Below are positions 27,766-36,201 of a stretch of 64,000 bases of DNA, piece by piece. The stretch covers positions 1,550,001 through 1,614,000 of the forward strand of contig NZ_CP084992.1 of the NCBI RefSeq assembly GCF_044793635.1, written 5' to 3'. Both the position numbers and the translations under genes were made by a program. Source of the DNA: Virgibacillus_F necropolis_A (lineage in GTDB: Bacteria > Bacillota > Bacilli > Bacillales > Amphibacillaceae). The notes under the pieces are model-generated. The model saw nothing but the letters and a program-made list of their open reading frames with translations, did not search any database and was not told the DNA's origin. The stretch's first letter is position 1. Each line of letters opens with the position of its first letter.

Positions 27766-28410
27766 AATGAAGATTATAAACCTTAGCTTTTGAAAATGCA
27801 ACAGACTTTTCAAATAATTATTAATAATTTAATAAATGGAAATTCACTAGATTTTAAAAATATAATCTGCCTTAAAACGTTGTTAAGTAAGGGTATTTAG
27901 TTCCTTCAGAGTGTTAATTTGTTTCGCGCACACGCCGAAATTGCGATGGAAGAAGGTTAATAGAAACAGTAGTAGAGAAAGGTGATCTAACAAAATTGTT
28001 TAATTTTATAGAAACCGATTTCTAAACCGTGGAGAGCGGATAACATGGAATTAAAAAGAGGTTATTCTGTCTGATAATAACGGGTACCGTTACCTATCAT
28101 AAACATTAAAGAAAGACCTTGAACAATGAAATTATTTTCGCGGACATCAGATACGTTATTTATAGAAAACAATTAATATTAAGGTGTTAATCGGACACCA
28201 GGTTCCTTATTTGGAGGGAATGACCCTATTTTACTTTGATATATGTTAAATAAGTGATTGTAAGTCCGCATAACTCCTCATAATCACTGGATTAATAGAA
28301 ATAGCGAACCGTATGTCCGCCAGTTCCGGCTAACGAGGTTTTTAATTAGCAATTAAAGTCGATAGTTTTCCCACCCCTTCACACAGTTTTTTTAAAACGT
28401 GATTGCAGAT
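27766..28410. other. Long non-coding stretch between beta-glucoside operon and GNAT gene
   Basis: About 640 bp with no convincing reading frame on either strand. It contains one more operator-like palindrome at 28010-28023. The rest is unremarkable AT-rich sequence. It could be decayed coding DNA, but no protein similarity was recognised. Confidence 0.4.
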
Positions 28411-28953
28411 TTAATCGCCAGGATTTATTATTGCTAACATTTGATGGTCTTGCCATTTTCCGTTAATCTTTATATTCTTCTTTGCAATTCCTTCTTGATG
28501 GAACCCGGATTTCTTTAATACCCTTATCGAGCCAAGGTTGTGTGGCATTACACCCGCTTCAATTCGATGGAGACTCAATGTGTCAAACGCATAGTTAACA
28601 ATTAATTTAATTGCTTCTGTCATATACCCATTTCCATTGTGACCTTTATCAAGAGAGTATCCAACCATACCACTTTGCGCAGGACCTCTTTCTATTTTAA
28701 ACAAACCAATTTCGCCGATTAATTCCCGGCTTTCTTTTGTGAAAATTCCAAAGTGATAACTCTTGCCCTGTTCCCTATATTCTTTCTTTTCTTGTATTCT
28801 TTCCGCCTGGCCTTCCAGTGTATAAAAATCATTATCCCTCTCAATGGAATATTGCTCGAAAAATTCACGATTTCTTATTTCTAATTCCAGAGTAGCTTCG
28901 ACATGGCTGTCATCAAGTGGTTTCAAAAATATCTGACTACCTTCAATTATCAT
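28411..28953 (-). CDS. GNAT N-acetyltransferase (RimJ/RimL type)
   Basis: 180 aa, one GNAT domain. Seen: FLKPLDDSHVEATLELE at the N-terminus, GEIGLFKIERGPAQSGMVGYSLDKGHNGNGYMTEAI with the acetyl-CoA-binding segment, and LHRIEAGVMPHNLGSIRVLKKSGF as the C-terminal signature. It probably acetylates an N-terminal amine or small molecule; the substrate is not predictable. It is monocistronic, with AAAGGTTGGA before the ATG. Confidence 0.88.
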   Translation of the reverse strand: MIIEGSQIFLKPLDDSHVEATLELEIRNREFFEQYSIERDNDFYTLEGQAERIQEKKEYREQGKSYHFGIFTKESRELIGEIGLFKIERGPAQSGMVGYSLDKGHNGNGYMTEAIKLIVNYAFDTLSLHRIEAGVMPHNLGSIRVLKKSGFHQEGIAKKNIKINGKWQDHQMLAIINPGD

Positions 28954-29102
28954 CTTTTATCCAACCTTTCTTGACCTAATAATACCTAATCTCGGAAATT
29001 GATATCACTGTATTGGGTGAAGCATTGAAAAAGATTTGGGGGTCAAGGAGTAGGGCAGGTCAGTTTTCACATATTTTGTAACGACCATATAATCCAAACA
29101 CA

Positions 29103-29131
29103 TTGACAGTATAATTATTTGAAATTATAAT
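29103..29131 (+). promoter_or_regulatory. Consensus promoter of antisense RNA, TA copy A
   Basis: TTGACA (29103-29108), exactly 17 bases, then TATAAT (29126-29131): a perfect sigma-A consensus. It drives a short RNA toward the toxin gene on the other strand. The same promoter recurs in copies B, C and D. Confidence 0.85.
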
Positions 29132-29137
29132 ATACTT

Positions 29138-29280
29138 ATAATAAGGTACCGAGTAGCGATAACTACTCGGCCACCAGCAACTACAAACTGCATTAAGAGC
29201 AGTTGGCCAACGATCTAGCTGACTTACCTAAAAGAAGTAAACGCGACCTGGTCAGGGGGGCGGTTACTTCTTTTGCTTTA
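29138..29280 (+). ncRNA. Predicted antisense antitoxin RNA, TA copy A (RatA-like)
   Basis: About 140 nt, no reading frame. It carries a CCGAGTAG...CTACTCGG hairpin, then a GCAGTTGGCCAAC element, and ends at a stem AAAAGAAGTAA (29230-29240) / TTACTTCTTTT (29264-29274). The same stem-loop read on the minus strand ends the toxin mRNA, so the two transcripts are complementary over roughly 50 nt at their 3' ends, as in TxpA/RatA-type modules. The exact start and end are estimated. Confidence 0.7.
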
Positions 29281-29371
29281 GGTAAACGACAAAAGTTACA
29301 ATTAGAGTAATAGTAGCTATTTGAACTAAACCAAATTGTGCTACCAGACTTAATGCTTCGAATGTCGTCAT
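29264..29371 (-). CDS. Putative holin-like toxin, TA copy A (intact)
   Basis: 35-aa hydrophobic peptide, MTTFEALSLVAQFGLVQI then a single membrane helix and a basic YLKQKK tail. This matches the small holin-like toxins of type I modules (TxpA/BsrG-like), which damage membranes when overproduced. A very strong GGGAGGTGGTGG ribosome site precedes the ATG, and an extended -10 (TGATAAAAT) is seen about 85 bp upstream. The stop codon lies within the terminator stem shared with the convergent antisense RNA. Of four copies in the window this is the only one with start, ribosome site and upstream promoter region all present. Confidence 0.78.
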   Translation of the reverse strand: MTTFEALSLVAQFGLVQIATITLIVTFVVYLKQKK

Positions 29372-29584
29372 CCCACCACCTCCCATCTTAAGGGACTTAA
29401 GAAATAAGGAAGATGGCCAACCGCCCACAATACCTATGTAGTTACTAGATTTATTTTATCATAACTATTTATAGAATAGTAGCATGAAGGGAATAAACGT
29501 TCGGTTATTTTTCGTTTTTTCACACTTTCAACGTAATTTTTCTGACAACTTATACTTCATGTTTACTTCCAATAAGCAAACACA

Positions 29585-29612
29585 TTGACAGATAATTAAT
29601 ATGAAATATAAT
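29585..29612 (+). promoter_or_regulatory. Promoter of antisense RNA, TA copy B
   Basis: TTGACA (29585-29590), 16-base spacer, TATAAT (29607-29612). It is preceded by the same CAAACACA flank as copies A and D. The RNA would run to about 29770 through the stem ending TTACTTCTTTT. Confidence 0.8.
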
Positions 29613-29618
29613 ATACTT

Positions 29619-29770
29619 ATAATAAGGTACCGGGTAGCGTCAACTACTCGGCCACCAGCAACTACAAACTGCATAATAGCAGTTGGCCAACAATCTAGCT
29701 GACTTACCTAAAAAGAAGTAAACGCGACCTGGTCAGTGGGGCGATTACTTCTTTTGCTTTAGGTAAACGA
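29619..29770 (+). ncRNA. Predicted antisense antitoxin RNA, TA copy B
   Basis: Close copy of the copy A RNA with few substitutions (for example CCGGGTAG for CCGAGTAG, and a 1-nt loss in the GCATAATAGC segment). The terminal stem-loop is kept. It has no functional toxin opposite it and could act in trans on the copy A toxin mRNA. Confidence 0.65.
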
Positions 29771-29843
29771 CAAAAGTCACAATAAGAGTAATAGTAGCTA
29801 TTTGAACCAGACCAAATTGTGCTACCAGACTTAATGCTTCGAA
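29755..29843 (-). pseudogene. Holin-like toxin, TA copy B, 5'-truncated
   Basis: Codons from FEALSLVAQFGLVQI to the YLKQKK end are kept. The first three codons, start codon, ribosome site and promoter region are replaced at 29844 by unrelated sequence (AACTCGGGAGAC). No start codon with a ribosome site is in frame upstream. Confidence 0.8.
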
Positions 29844-29886
29844 AACTCGGGAGACAAACACAAGAACACTAACACAAATCCCATCT

Positions 29887-29932
29887 AAAATAGAAAAAGA
29901 CCAGCGCCAGAATACCATTCATGTCGCTGATC
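29887..29932 (-). terminator. Terminator downstream of mtlD, derived from a DUF2922-region palindrome
   Basis: On the minus strand GATCAGCG / CGCTGGTC arms with an inner GAAT/ATTC arm are followed by TTTTTCTATTTT. It is a diverged copy of the palindrome at 20401-20436 with matching flank (TTATTATGCTAAG versus TTAATTAAGCTAA), here followed by a good T-run, and probably ends the mannitol operon. Confidence 0.65.
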
Positions 29933-29997
29933 CATTATTATGCTAAGTACCTAGTTAATTAAAAGCCTCTAAAACCCCCAAATCCTAGGAGGTTCCA

Positions 29998-31158
29998 TCA
30001 ACCTTTCAATTCCTTAATCTCATTCAATTCCTTTAATACAACCTCAATTAGCGGAGCCTCATCATCCAATCCAGAAACGGTCTGCAAGGTTTTCCTATAA
30101 CCGTTTTCAGCAATCATTTGTTGTAACTTAACCGCTTCTTCATCTTGTTCGTTTATATATTCTAAAGCGGCAGCTATTGTTTTTGCAAGATAGGTGGCTG
30201 GTTTATCTGCAACTTTCATATAAAGGCTAGCTGGACGAATTAAACGATCCTGTGGTCCTAACTTACGAATCGGTCCCCTTCCTACTCGGGTAACCTCATC
30301 GGAAATGTGTGGATTCATAAACCGTTGAATAATTTTATTCACATATGCTTGGTGTTCTTCTCTGTTGAAATCGTACGTTTGGATTAGGGCTTCACCGGAT
30401 TCACTTAACGCACCTTTGATGATTTTTTGCACAGTTTGATCTTTCATTGCATCGTTTATTGTCTCGTAACCCATATAACGGCCAATATATGCAGGGATTG
30501 TATGACCAGTATTGACAGTAAATAACTTCCGTTCAATATATGGCGTGAGGTCTGTTACATATGTAACACCATCGATAGCTGGTTTTTCGCCTTTGATTGC
30601 CGGCTCTTCCACGACCCATTCATAGTATGGTTCAACGGAAACCTCCAAGAGATCATCATTTACCTGGTTTGGAACAATCCTGTCGACAGCTGCGTTAGGG
30701 AAACCGAAGAGATTATTAAAGGATGCCAACTCTTCTTCTGTTAAATTTTCTACTATCTTTTCTTTTAAAAGCGCGCTTCCGCCTACCATGTTTTCACAGG
30801 CAATAAGGTTTAACGGCTGCGGGTTTACTTTCACCCGTTCGCGTAACCCTTTTGCGATTAATCCGGAAATCACCGGTAAAATATTTGGTCCTACAGCGGT
30901 TGTCACAATATCCGCCTCGACAATAGCTTGGATAACTTGATCTGGATTTGTCACACTATTAATTCCTGACACATTTTTCACGGTTAGCTGTTCACTGTTT
31001 TCAGCAGCTAATACAACGTTGTATTGCTGCTTTTCGTTTAATTCCTGAATAACCGCGTCATTTACATCAACAAATGTTGTATGGTAATTTGCTTGGTATA
31101 ACAGAGCCCCAATAAATCCCCGGCCTATGTTCCCTGCGCCAAAATGCACTGCTAACAT
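29998..31158 (-). CDS. mtlD: Mannitol-1-phosphate 5-dehydrogenase
   Basis: Oxidises mannitol-1-phosphate to fructose-6-phosphate with NAD+. It is 386 aa, full length. Seen: AVHFGAGNIGRGFIGALL (Rossmann), NLIACENMVGGS, and KLFTVNTGHTIPAYIGRYMGY with the catalytic Lys and the substrate-binding residues of the polyol long-chain dehydrogenases. It abuts the mtlF stop codon and is the last gene of mtlA-mtlR-mtlF-mtlD. Confidence 0.96.
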   Translation of the reverse strand: MLAVHFGAGNIGRGFIGALLYQANYHTTFVDVNDAVIQELNEKQQYNVVLAAENSEQLTVKNVSGINSVTNPDQVIQAIVEADIVTTAVGPNILPVISGLIAKGLRERVKVNPQPLNLIACENMVGGSALLKEKIVENLTEEELASFNNLFGFPNAAVDRIVPNQVNDDLLEVSVEPYYEWVVEEPAIKGEKPAIDGVTYVTDLTPYIERKLFTVNTGHTIPAYIGRYMGYETINDAMKDQTVQKIIKGALSESGEALIQTYDFNREEHQAYVNKIIQRFMNPHISDEVTRVGRGPIRKLGPQDRLIRPASLYMKVADKPATYLAKTIAAALEYINEQDEEAVKLQQMIAENGYRKTLQTVSGLDDEAPLIEVVLKELNEIKELKG

Positions 31159-31596
31159 TTAGTTCACCTCATCAAAAAGACGTATGATTTCTTCTTTTGA
31201 TTTTGTATCCAGTATTTTCTGGATGTTTTCTTCTTCGGACAGAACGATCGCAATTTTAGATAGAACTTCTAAATGCTCGTCACCTTTTCCTGCGATACCA
31301 ATTAACACTTTAACAATATTTTCATCACCAAAATCAACACCATCTGGAACCGTTACAACAGAAAGTCCAGTTTCAATAACCGACCCTTTGGAATCCTCTG
31401 TACCATGTGGGATTGCGACATTATTACCCATAAATGTAGAGGTTAATTCTTCTCTTTCCAGCATTTTATCAACATAGGACGCTTCAACATAACCATTATT
31501 CACAAGGATTTCGCCCGTATAACGAACCGCTTCCTCTTTTCCGCTTAACGTTACATTTAAATCAATATTATCTTTGCTTAATACTTCTTTTGTCAT
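31159..31596 (-). CDS. mtlF: Mannitol-specific PTS enzyme IIA
   Basis: 145-aa cytoplasmic EIIA that passes phosphate from HPr to the EIIB domain of MtlA. The phosphorylated His64 is in NNVAIPHGTEDSKG. The ATG at 31596 is chosen since GAGGAG lies eleven bases upstream; the frame opens four codons earlier at a GTG that overlaps the ribosome site. It lies directly between mtlR and mtlD. Confidence 0.95.
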   Translation of the reverse strand: MTKEVLSKDNIDLNVTLSGKEEAVRYTGEILVNNGYVEASYVDKMLEREELTSTFMGNNVAIPHGTEDSKGSVIETGLSVVTVPDGVDFGDENIVKVLIGIAGKGDEHLEVLSKIAIVLSEEENIQKILDTKSKEEIIRLFDEVN

Positions 31597-31611
31597 GACT
31601 AGATGCACTCC

Positions 31612-33720
31612 TCATAATAGATTTTTTTCATGTAAAAATGTATGAAACTGTTCAGATAGAAAATTTCTAATTTGAGCTTCGTTACCTGACTCAAACAATT
31701 TCATGCTTTCTTGACTCTGGATAATTAAACTACTGAGAAAACTTAGCACTTCCAACACTTCTGCCTGTGTATCTTCAGGCGCCAGCATGATCAACACCTT
31801 TTCCATTACTACCTCATCGCCGTCCATACCTTGAACGGTTAATGGATGGTCAAGTGAATAAATCGTAAAGCTTGGTTTAACCACATCATTGGAACGTGTA
31901 TGGTAAAGTGCAAGTGAGGTATTCGGAATTCCAAGACCACTTATTTGTTCCCTTTTCAGCAGTTTTTCAAAAACGTTTTCCTTATTTATGACCACTTGGC
32001 TTTCTTCTGATTCTGTGCAAATCTCGCGCAAAATAGATTCCATCGTTTGTTTTCCAGATATTTGCCTAACGTAAAAAGCCTTCAGCAACTCCACTATTAT
32101 TTTTGAATTAATCTGCGTTGCTTCTAGTTGTGAAAGGAAATCCGTACGTGCTACTTCTTCCTGTTTCTGCTTTCCAGCAACCCTCGGATTCCTCACAAGC
32201 TTCTTTTGTCGTATTGCCTTCTCCACCTGTTGAACCTCCGCTTGCGTTAACATTGGCGACGCTACAATATATTCCCGGTCGAAGCCCTTTAAAGGAACAG
32301 TCGAAACAATGATGTCATATGCAACTGTATCTGCCTTATTCAAATCAAACATCGACTTATTTTCCACATATTTGATCTCAGAAACATTTTGCATGAGCTT
32401 CGTAGCGAGAATTTTCGCTGTACCTATCCCACTCGAACAGATAACGAGCGCCTGTATATCTGATTCTTTTTCATCATGCAATAAAGCAGCTGCAAAATGT
32501 AGTACGAGATAACCGATTTCATCATCCGGAAAATCCATATCAGGAAACGTTTCGCGAACACCTTCCTTTATCAATTGAAAAAGGTCATCGTAATTACGCT
32601 TAATTTCCTCAATCATTGGATTTTTAATCGTCATGCCCTGCTTCAGCCGGTAAATCGTTGGTTTTAAATGTGCGACCAAATCCTTCAGTAAAGTGGCATT
32701 TTCGGTTACATCGGTGTCCAACTCTGTGCTGATAAAATTAATTAATTGTTTTGCTTTGTAAGCAATATCTATACTGGAGTCTTCTATTAAATAATGTTGA
32801 TCAATCCGCAATTTGGCTCCCATCAGGTGCATCGTAATATACCCTATTTCATCTTCTGGGATAGTCATATTTAGGGATACTTCCAGATCTCGAATCACCT
32901 TTTCTGCGATTTCGTATTCCTTCGTTCCTTCTATTTGCTTCAAATACGCTTGATCAAATGTAATGTTTTCTCCTTTTCGAAGTCGTTCCATAGCGAGTGC
33001 AAGGTGAACAACCAATCCAATATAAGCACTATCTGCCAAATCATGCGGCAATTCATCTCTTGCTTCGTCCACTCTTTTTTCAATGATGCTTAACTTTTCT
33101 GGATTAACCAAACCGAGTAGCCGATTGGAAATAGCATTTAACGGATGTTCCGATTTTTTCTGGATGTTTTCTTTTAACAGGGAAACGAATTCAAATGGAT
33201 CCACGTACTTGGTAATCAACTGACTGATTGCAGATCGTTTATCCGTTTCATTTCCTTCTATTTTGACGCCATATCCTCTTCTTCTAATAAGTTCAAGGTG
33301 ATAAGTCGCTAATTCTTCTTCTAATTGATCCAGATCATTGCTAATAGTTGCTATTGTTACATGTAATTCATTTGCAAGTGCGAACAGTTTGATTGGCTCG
33401 TTCGTTTCAAAAAGTGATGATAGAATCAGCGACTGACGTTCTTCTGGTGTGAATTCAGAAGTTATCCTGCTTACAAGTTGTGACTCCAATTGCTGTTTGT
33501 CACGTTCATCGCCAATGATGCGAAGTCCCACTCCGGCCTTTTTCACAAGCTCCAGGTTATGATCAAAAATAAGCTGTTCAACACTTTTCAAATCCCTGTG
33601 GATGGTTCGTTCACTTACACCAAGCATTTCGGCGACTTTTTTTACAGATATATCTTCTTGCGCATGCAGTAAATGCTCTATCACCTTTCGCACGCGGGCC
33701 GCTATATACAAACTGTTCAC
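31612..33720 (-). CDS. mtlR: PRD-containing mannitol operon activator MtlR
   Basis: 702-aa transcriptional activator. Order: DeoR-type HTH (about 8-60, MLGVSERTIHRDLKSV), second HTH region (ANELHVTIATISNDLDQLEEEL), two PTS regulation domains (about 190-410, with conserved His in VVHLALAME and LVLHFAAALLHDE), an EIIB-like domain (VICSSGIGTAKILATKLM) and a C-terminal EIIA-like domain (about 555-700, with LGIPNTSLALYHTRS). Phosphorylation by HPr, EIIA and EIIB on these sites controls homologues. It lies within the operon after a 466-bp gap that holds an inverted repeat pair. Confidence 0.95.
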   Translation of the reverse strand: MNSLYIAARVRKVIEHLLHAQEDISVKKVAEMLGVSERTIHRDLKSVEQLIFDHNLELVKKAGVGLRIIGDERDKQQLESQLVSRITSEFTPEERQSLILSSLFETNEPIKLFALANELHVTIATISNDLDQLEEELATYHLELIRRRGYGVKIEGNETDKRSAISQLITKYVDPFEFVSLLKENIQKKSEHPLNAISNRLLGLVNPEKLSIIEKRVDEARDELPHDLADSAYIGLVVHLALAMERLRKGENITFDQAYLKQIEGTKEYEIAEKVIRDLEVSLNMTIPEDEIGYITMHLMGAKLRIDQHYLIEDSSIDIAYKAKQLINFISTELDTDVTENATLLKDLVAHLKPTIYRLKQGMTIKNPMIEEIKRNYDDLFQLIKEGVRETFPDMDFPDDEIGYLVLHFAAALLHDEKESDIQALVICSSGIGTAKILATKLMQNVSEIKYVENKSMFDLNKADTVAYDIIVSTVPLKGFDREYIVASPMLTQAEVQQVEKAIRQKKLVRNPRVAGKQKQEEVARTDFLSQLEATQINSKIIVELLKAFYVRQISGKQTMESILREICTESEESQVVINKENVFEKLLKREQISGLGIPNTSLALYHTRSNDVVKPSFTIYSLDHPLTVQGMDGDEVVMEKVLIMLAPEDTQAEVLEVLSFLSSLIIQSQESMKLFESGNEAQIRNFLSEQFHTFLHEKNLL

Positions 33721-33797
33721 CTCCCTTGCAAAGCTGTTGGGATTAATTTTGGATCTTGTTGCTATTTAATACTTGTTTAAAATTGTGTCCTAACATA

Positions 33798-33928
33798 CCG
33801 CTCCGGAAATACACTACGCTTTCCGCGGGCTTGCGCTGAGCCTCCTCGCAAGCAAAAACCGCTTACTGCGGGGTCTCATCGTCTTCGCTTTTCCCGCAGG
33901 AGTCTACGTGTATTTCCTCCGCTGGGGT
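33798..33928 (-). repeat. GC-rich structured repeat, copy 1 (reverse orientation)
   Basis: Read on the minus strand it contains AGCGGAGG, GACTCCTGCGGGAA, GACCCCGCAG, GCGAGGAGGCT and GCCCGCGGAAAGC in the same order as copy 2. Its outer arms GGAAATACAC and GTGTATTTCC are complementary to each other, so the element can fold into one long stem-loop. Confidence 0.8.
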
Positions 33929-34011
33929 GGTGTCCAATAATGGAATGATAATAATCACTTTATTGCTTAGAGCATGAATTCCCACTATTATGGCTGTTGA
34001 TTGGAGCGGAG

Positions 34012-34128
34012 GACAGTTGACTCCTGCGGGAACAGCACGAGTCTGAAGACCCCGCAGCGGCGCTCTTCCGCGAGGAGGCTGAAGCCGTGCCCGCGGAAAG
34101 CAACTGTCCGCAGTGGAAATCAACATAG
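34012..34128 (+). repeat. GC-rich structured repeat, copy 2 (forward orientation)
   Basis: Same blocks as copy 1, but its outer arms are GGACAGTTG and CAACTGTCC. These are again complementary to each other though different from copy 1, so pairing is kept while sequence changes. The two copies are inverted relative to each other with about 85 bp between. Confidence 0.8.
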
Positions 34129-34186
34129 CACTTACGTTACAGTCATATATATTTTGTAACAAAAACAACATTTTTAGAAAATAACC

Positions 34187-35605
34187 TTAATTTTTAAGAC
34201 GTTCCACTAACTCGTCATACTTCGGACTGTTCAAGAAGTTTTCCACAGATATGTGCTCAGCAGCTGGTATCTTAGCCTTTGCACGATCGGTTAAATCCTT
34301 ATGGGTAATAACAATATCCGCATCATCCGGGATTTCATTGATTGCTTTATTGGTAACAAAAACATCAATATCCGCTTTTTTAAACTTATTTTTTAACAAT
34401 GAAGAACCCATCGCACTTGAACCCATACCCGCATCACAGGCAAATATAACTTTATTCACTTCATCTGGATTCTTTTCTTCTACAGGTGTTTCTTTATCAT
34501 GTTGATTTAGCGCGTCAGATACAGAACTTTTCTTCCCTTTCATTTCTTCCATTTTGCTAGTCGCTTCAGACATATCTTCGTCTTTCACTTTACTGGTTTT
34601 CAAAATTAATGATGCGATCAGGAAAGAAACTACTGTTGCTACAACAACACCTGCGATAACACCAAGATAACCGCCTTGTGGTGTCAGTGCCAATATGGCA
34701 AAAATACTTCCTGGTGACGCTGCTGCTACTAACCCTGCATCAAAGAGTGTGAACATGAACACTCCACTTACGCCACCACCGATTGCTGCTAAAATCAATG
34801 AAGGTTTCATCAAAACATATGGGAAATAAATCTCGTGTATCCCACCAAAAAATTGAATAATCGCCGCACCTGGTGCAGAGCTTCTTGATGCCCCTTTTCC
34901 AAAGACAGCAAACGCAAGCAGAATACCGAATCCAGGACCTGGGTTTGTTTCTAATAGAAATAGAATAGATTGGCCAATATCTGCTGACTGTTCCACTCCA
35001 ATTGGACTTAATATTCCATGATTAATAGCATTATTTAAAAATAAGATCTTAGCTGGTTCGATAATGATATTTGCGAGTGGCAAGAGTCCAGCATTAATAA
35101 TTGCTTCAACACCAGAAGCGAGTACATTATTCAATGCCTCTACTACAGGCCCAATAATTTTCAAGGCAAAACCTGCCAAGATTGCCGCTAAAATACCCGC
35201 TGAGAAGTTGTTATAAAGCATTTCAAATCCAGAACGAATTTTATCCTGAAATAATTCATCAACCTTTTTCATCAAATACCCAGCAAGCGGGCCCATTACC
35301 ATCGCTCCAAGGAACATTGGGATATCTGCCCCAACAATAACACCCATTGTAGCCGTAGCACCTACAACTCCACCACGTAAACCGTGAATCATGCGTCCAC
35401 CAGTGAAACCAATTAACAGCGGCAATAAATACTTGATCATTGGATCTACCAGTTTTGCCAAATCCTCATTTGGCAACCAACCATCCGGGATAAATAAAGC
35501 AGTAATAATACCCCAGGCAATAAACGCACCAATATTCGGCATAATCATACCGCTTAAATAACTACCAAAACGCTGTACTTTAGCGCGAAATCCTTTATTA
35601 GCCAT
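34187..35605 (-). CDS. mtlA: Mannitol-specific PTS enzyme IICB
   Basis: 472-aa membrane permease that imports and phosphorylates mannitol. The N-terminal IIC domain (about 1-340) has multiple helices and the conserved GFTGGRMIHGLRGGVVGA and GGIHEIYFPYVLM blocks. The C-terminal IIB domain (about 385-472) has phosphorylated Cys390 in FACDAGMGSSAMG. EIIA is separate (mtlF). It is the first gene of the operon, with AAAGGAG before its start and a cre-overlapped promoter at 35645-35674. Confidence 0.96.
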   Translation of the reverse strand: MANKGFRAKVQRFGSYLSGMIMPNIGAFIAWGIITALFIPDGWLPNEDLAKLVDPMIKYLLPLLIGFTGGRMIHGLRGGVVGATATMGVIVGADIPMFLGAMVMGPLAGYLMKKVDELFQDKIRSGFEMLYNNFSAGILAAILAGFALKIIGPVVEALNNVLASGVEAIINAGLLPLANIIIEPAKILFLNNAINHGILSPIGVEQSADIGQSILFLLETNPGPGFGILLAFAVFGKGASRSSAPGAAIIQFFGGIHEIYFPYVLMKPSLILAAIGGGVSGVFMFTLFDAGLVAAASPGSIFAILALTPQGGYLGVIAGVVVATVVSFLIASLILKTSKVKDEDMSEATSKMEEMKGKKSSVSDALNQHDKETPVEEKNPDEVNKVIFACDAGMGSSAMGSSLLKNKFKKADIDVFVTNKAINEIPDDADIVITHKDLTDRAKAKIPAAEHISVENFLNSPKYDELVERLKN

Positions 35606-35644
35606 ATTATAAATTCTCCTTTTGTGATAATTCTCTATACCCTT

Positions 35645-35674
35645 ATAGTACAGCGCTTACAAAGCTATTATCAA
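35645..35674 (-). promoter_or_regulatory. mtlA promoter with overlapping cre site
   Basis: On the minus strand TTGATA (35669-35674), 18 bases, TACTAT (35645-35650). A cre-like TGTAAGCGCTGTAC (35648-35661) overlaps the -10, suggesting CcpA repression of the mannitol operon. Confidence 0.7.
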
Positions 35675-35894
35675 TCACTTCTAAACAGCATTTTGTCAAA
35701 GAAGATGTTGACACAATTTAATAATAGGCTTTGTAGAAGTGAGTGAATGATACAAGAAAGTTGGAGTTGTATGGTTGTTGGGAGTTCAATCGGTTATCCC
35801 CCGGGGTCGATCGATTGGGGGGAACTTGAATTTGTTGTCATGTTCCTTTTTTATTGTGAGGGAGTGTGTCCGGGGTTTGGGTTGCTCCCTTGAG
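35675..35894. other. Non-coding spacer upstream of mtlA
   Basis: No gene. It contains a palindromic TCGATCGATTGG/CAATCGGTTATCC cluster (35790-35825) related to motifs elsewhere in the window, and leads into TA copy C. Confidence 0.4.
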
Positions 35895-35923
35895 TTGACA
35901 GTATAATTAATAAGAAATATAAT
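35895..35923 (+). promoter_or_regulatory. Consensus promoter of antisense RNA, TA copy C
   Basis: TTGACA (35895-35900), 17 bases, TATAAT (35918-35923). It is fully conserved although the toxin opposite is destroyed. Confidence 0.8.
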
Positions 35924-35929
35924 ACACTT

Positions 35930-36070
35930 ATAATAAGGTACCGAGTAGCGCTAACTACTCGGTACTAGCAACGACAAACTGCATTAAGAGCAGTTGGCCA
36001 ACTTAATTTGTGTTGTTTACGTTAAAGAAGTAATCGCTGACCTTGCTCGGGGCGGTTACTTCTTTAGGTT
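35930..36070 (+). ncRNA. Predicted antisense antitoxin RNA, TA copy C (orphan)
   Basis: Keeps the CCGAGTAG/CTACTCGG hairpin, the GCAGTTGGCCAAC element and the terminal stem AAAGAAGTAA (36024-36033) / TTACTTCTTT (36056-36065). It is more diverged than the others between these blocks, and lacks the CCACC found after the first hairpin in copies A, B and D. No usable toxin gene remains. Confidence 0.6.
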
Positions 36071-36110
36071 TTGGTAAACGACAAAAGTAACAACTAGTAG
36101 CTATTTGAAC
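36056..36110 (-). pseudogene. Holin-like toxin, TA copy C, degenerate
   Basis: Only the 3' half is recognisable, with internal deletions that break the frame in the membrane helix. At 36111 it joins directly to GAATAAACGTTCGGTTATTTT, which in copy A lies over 100 bp further upstream of the toxin. The whole 5' half, ribosome site and start are gone. Confidence 0.7.
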
Positions 36111-36201
36111 TAGAATAAACGTTCGGTTATTTTCAAGACTAATTATATAATTCTTCTGATAGCTTTACACTTCATGTTCACTCCAACAAACAAACACATC
36201 A

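Larger units (their letters stand above)
33721..34186. other. Gap between mtlA and mtlR occupied by an inverted pair of GC-rich repeats
   Basis: No real gene. Two copies of a GC-rich element face each other here (entries at 33798-33928 and 34012-34128). A 102-codon minus-strand frame across the repeats is judged spurious. The element is much more GC-rich than its surroundings. Confidence 0.7.

Noticed and set aside
29095..29850. Tandem repeated unit considered as a CRISPR array or IS pair
   Set aside because: Units are about 480 bp apart with internal promoter, hairpins and a small gene; no short regular repeats with spacers and no transposase or inverted ends.
33863..34171. 102-codon minus-strand frame across the mtlA-mtlR gap
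   Set aside because: It spans the two inverted GC-rich repeats, has repeat-derived low-complexity composition, and no ribosome site or known similarity.
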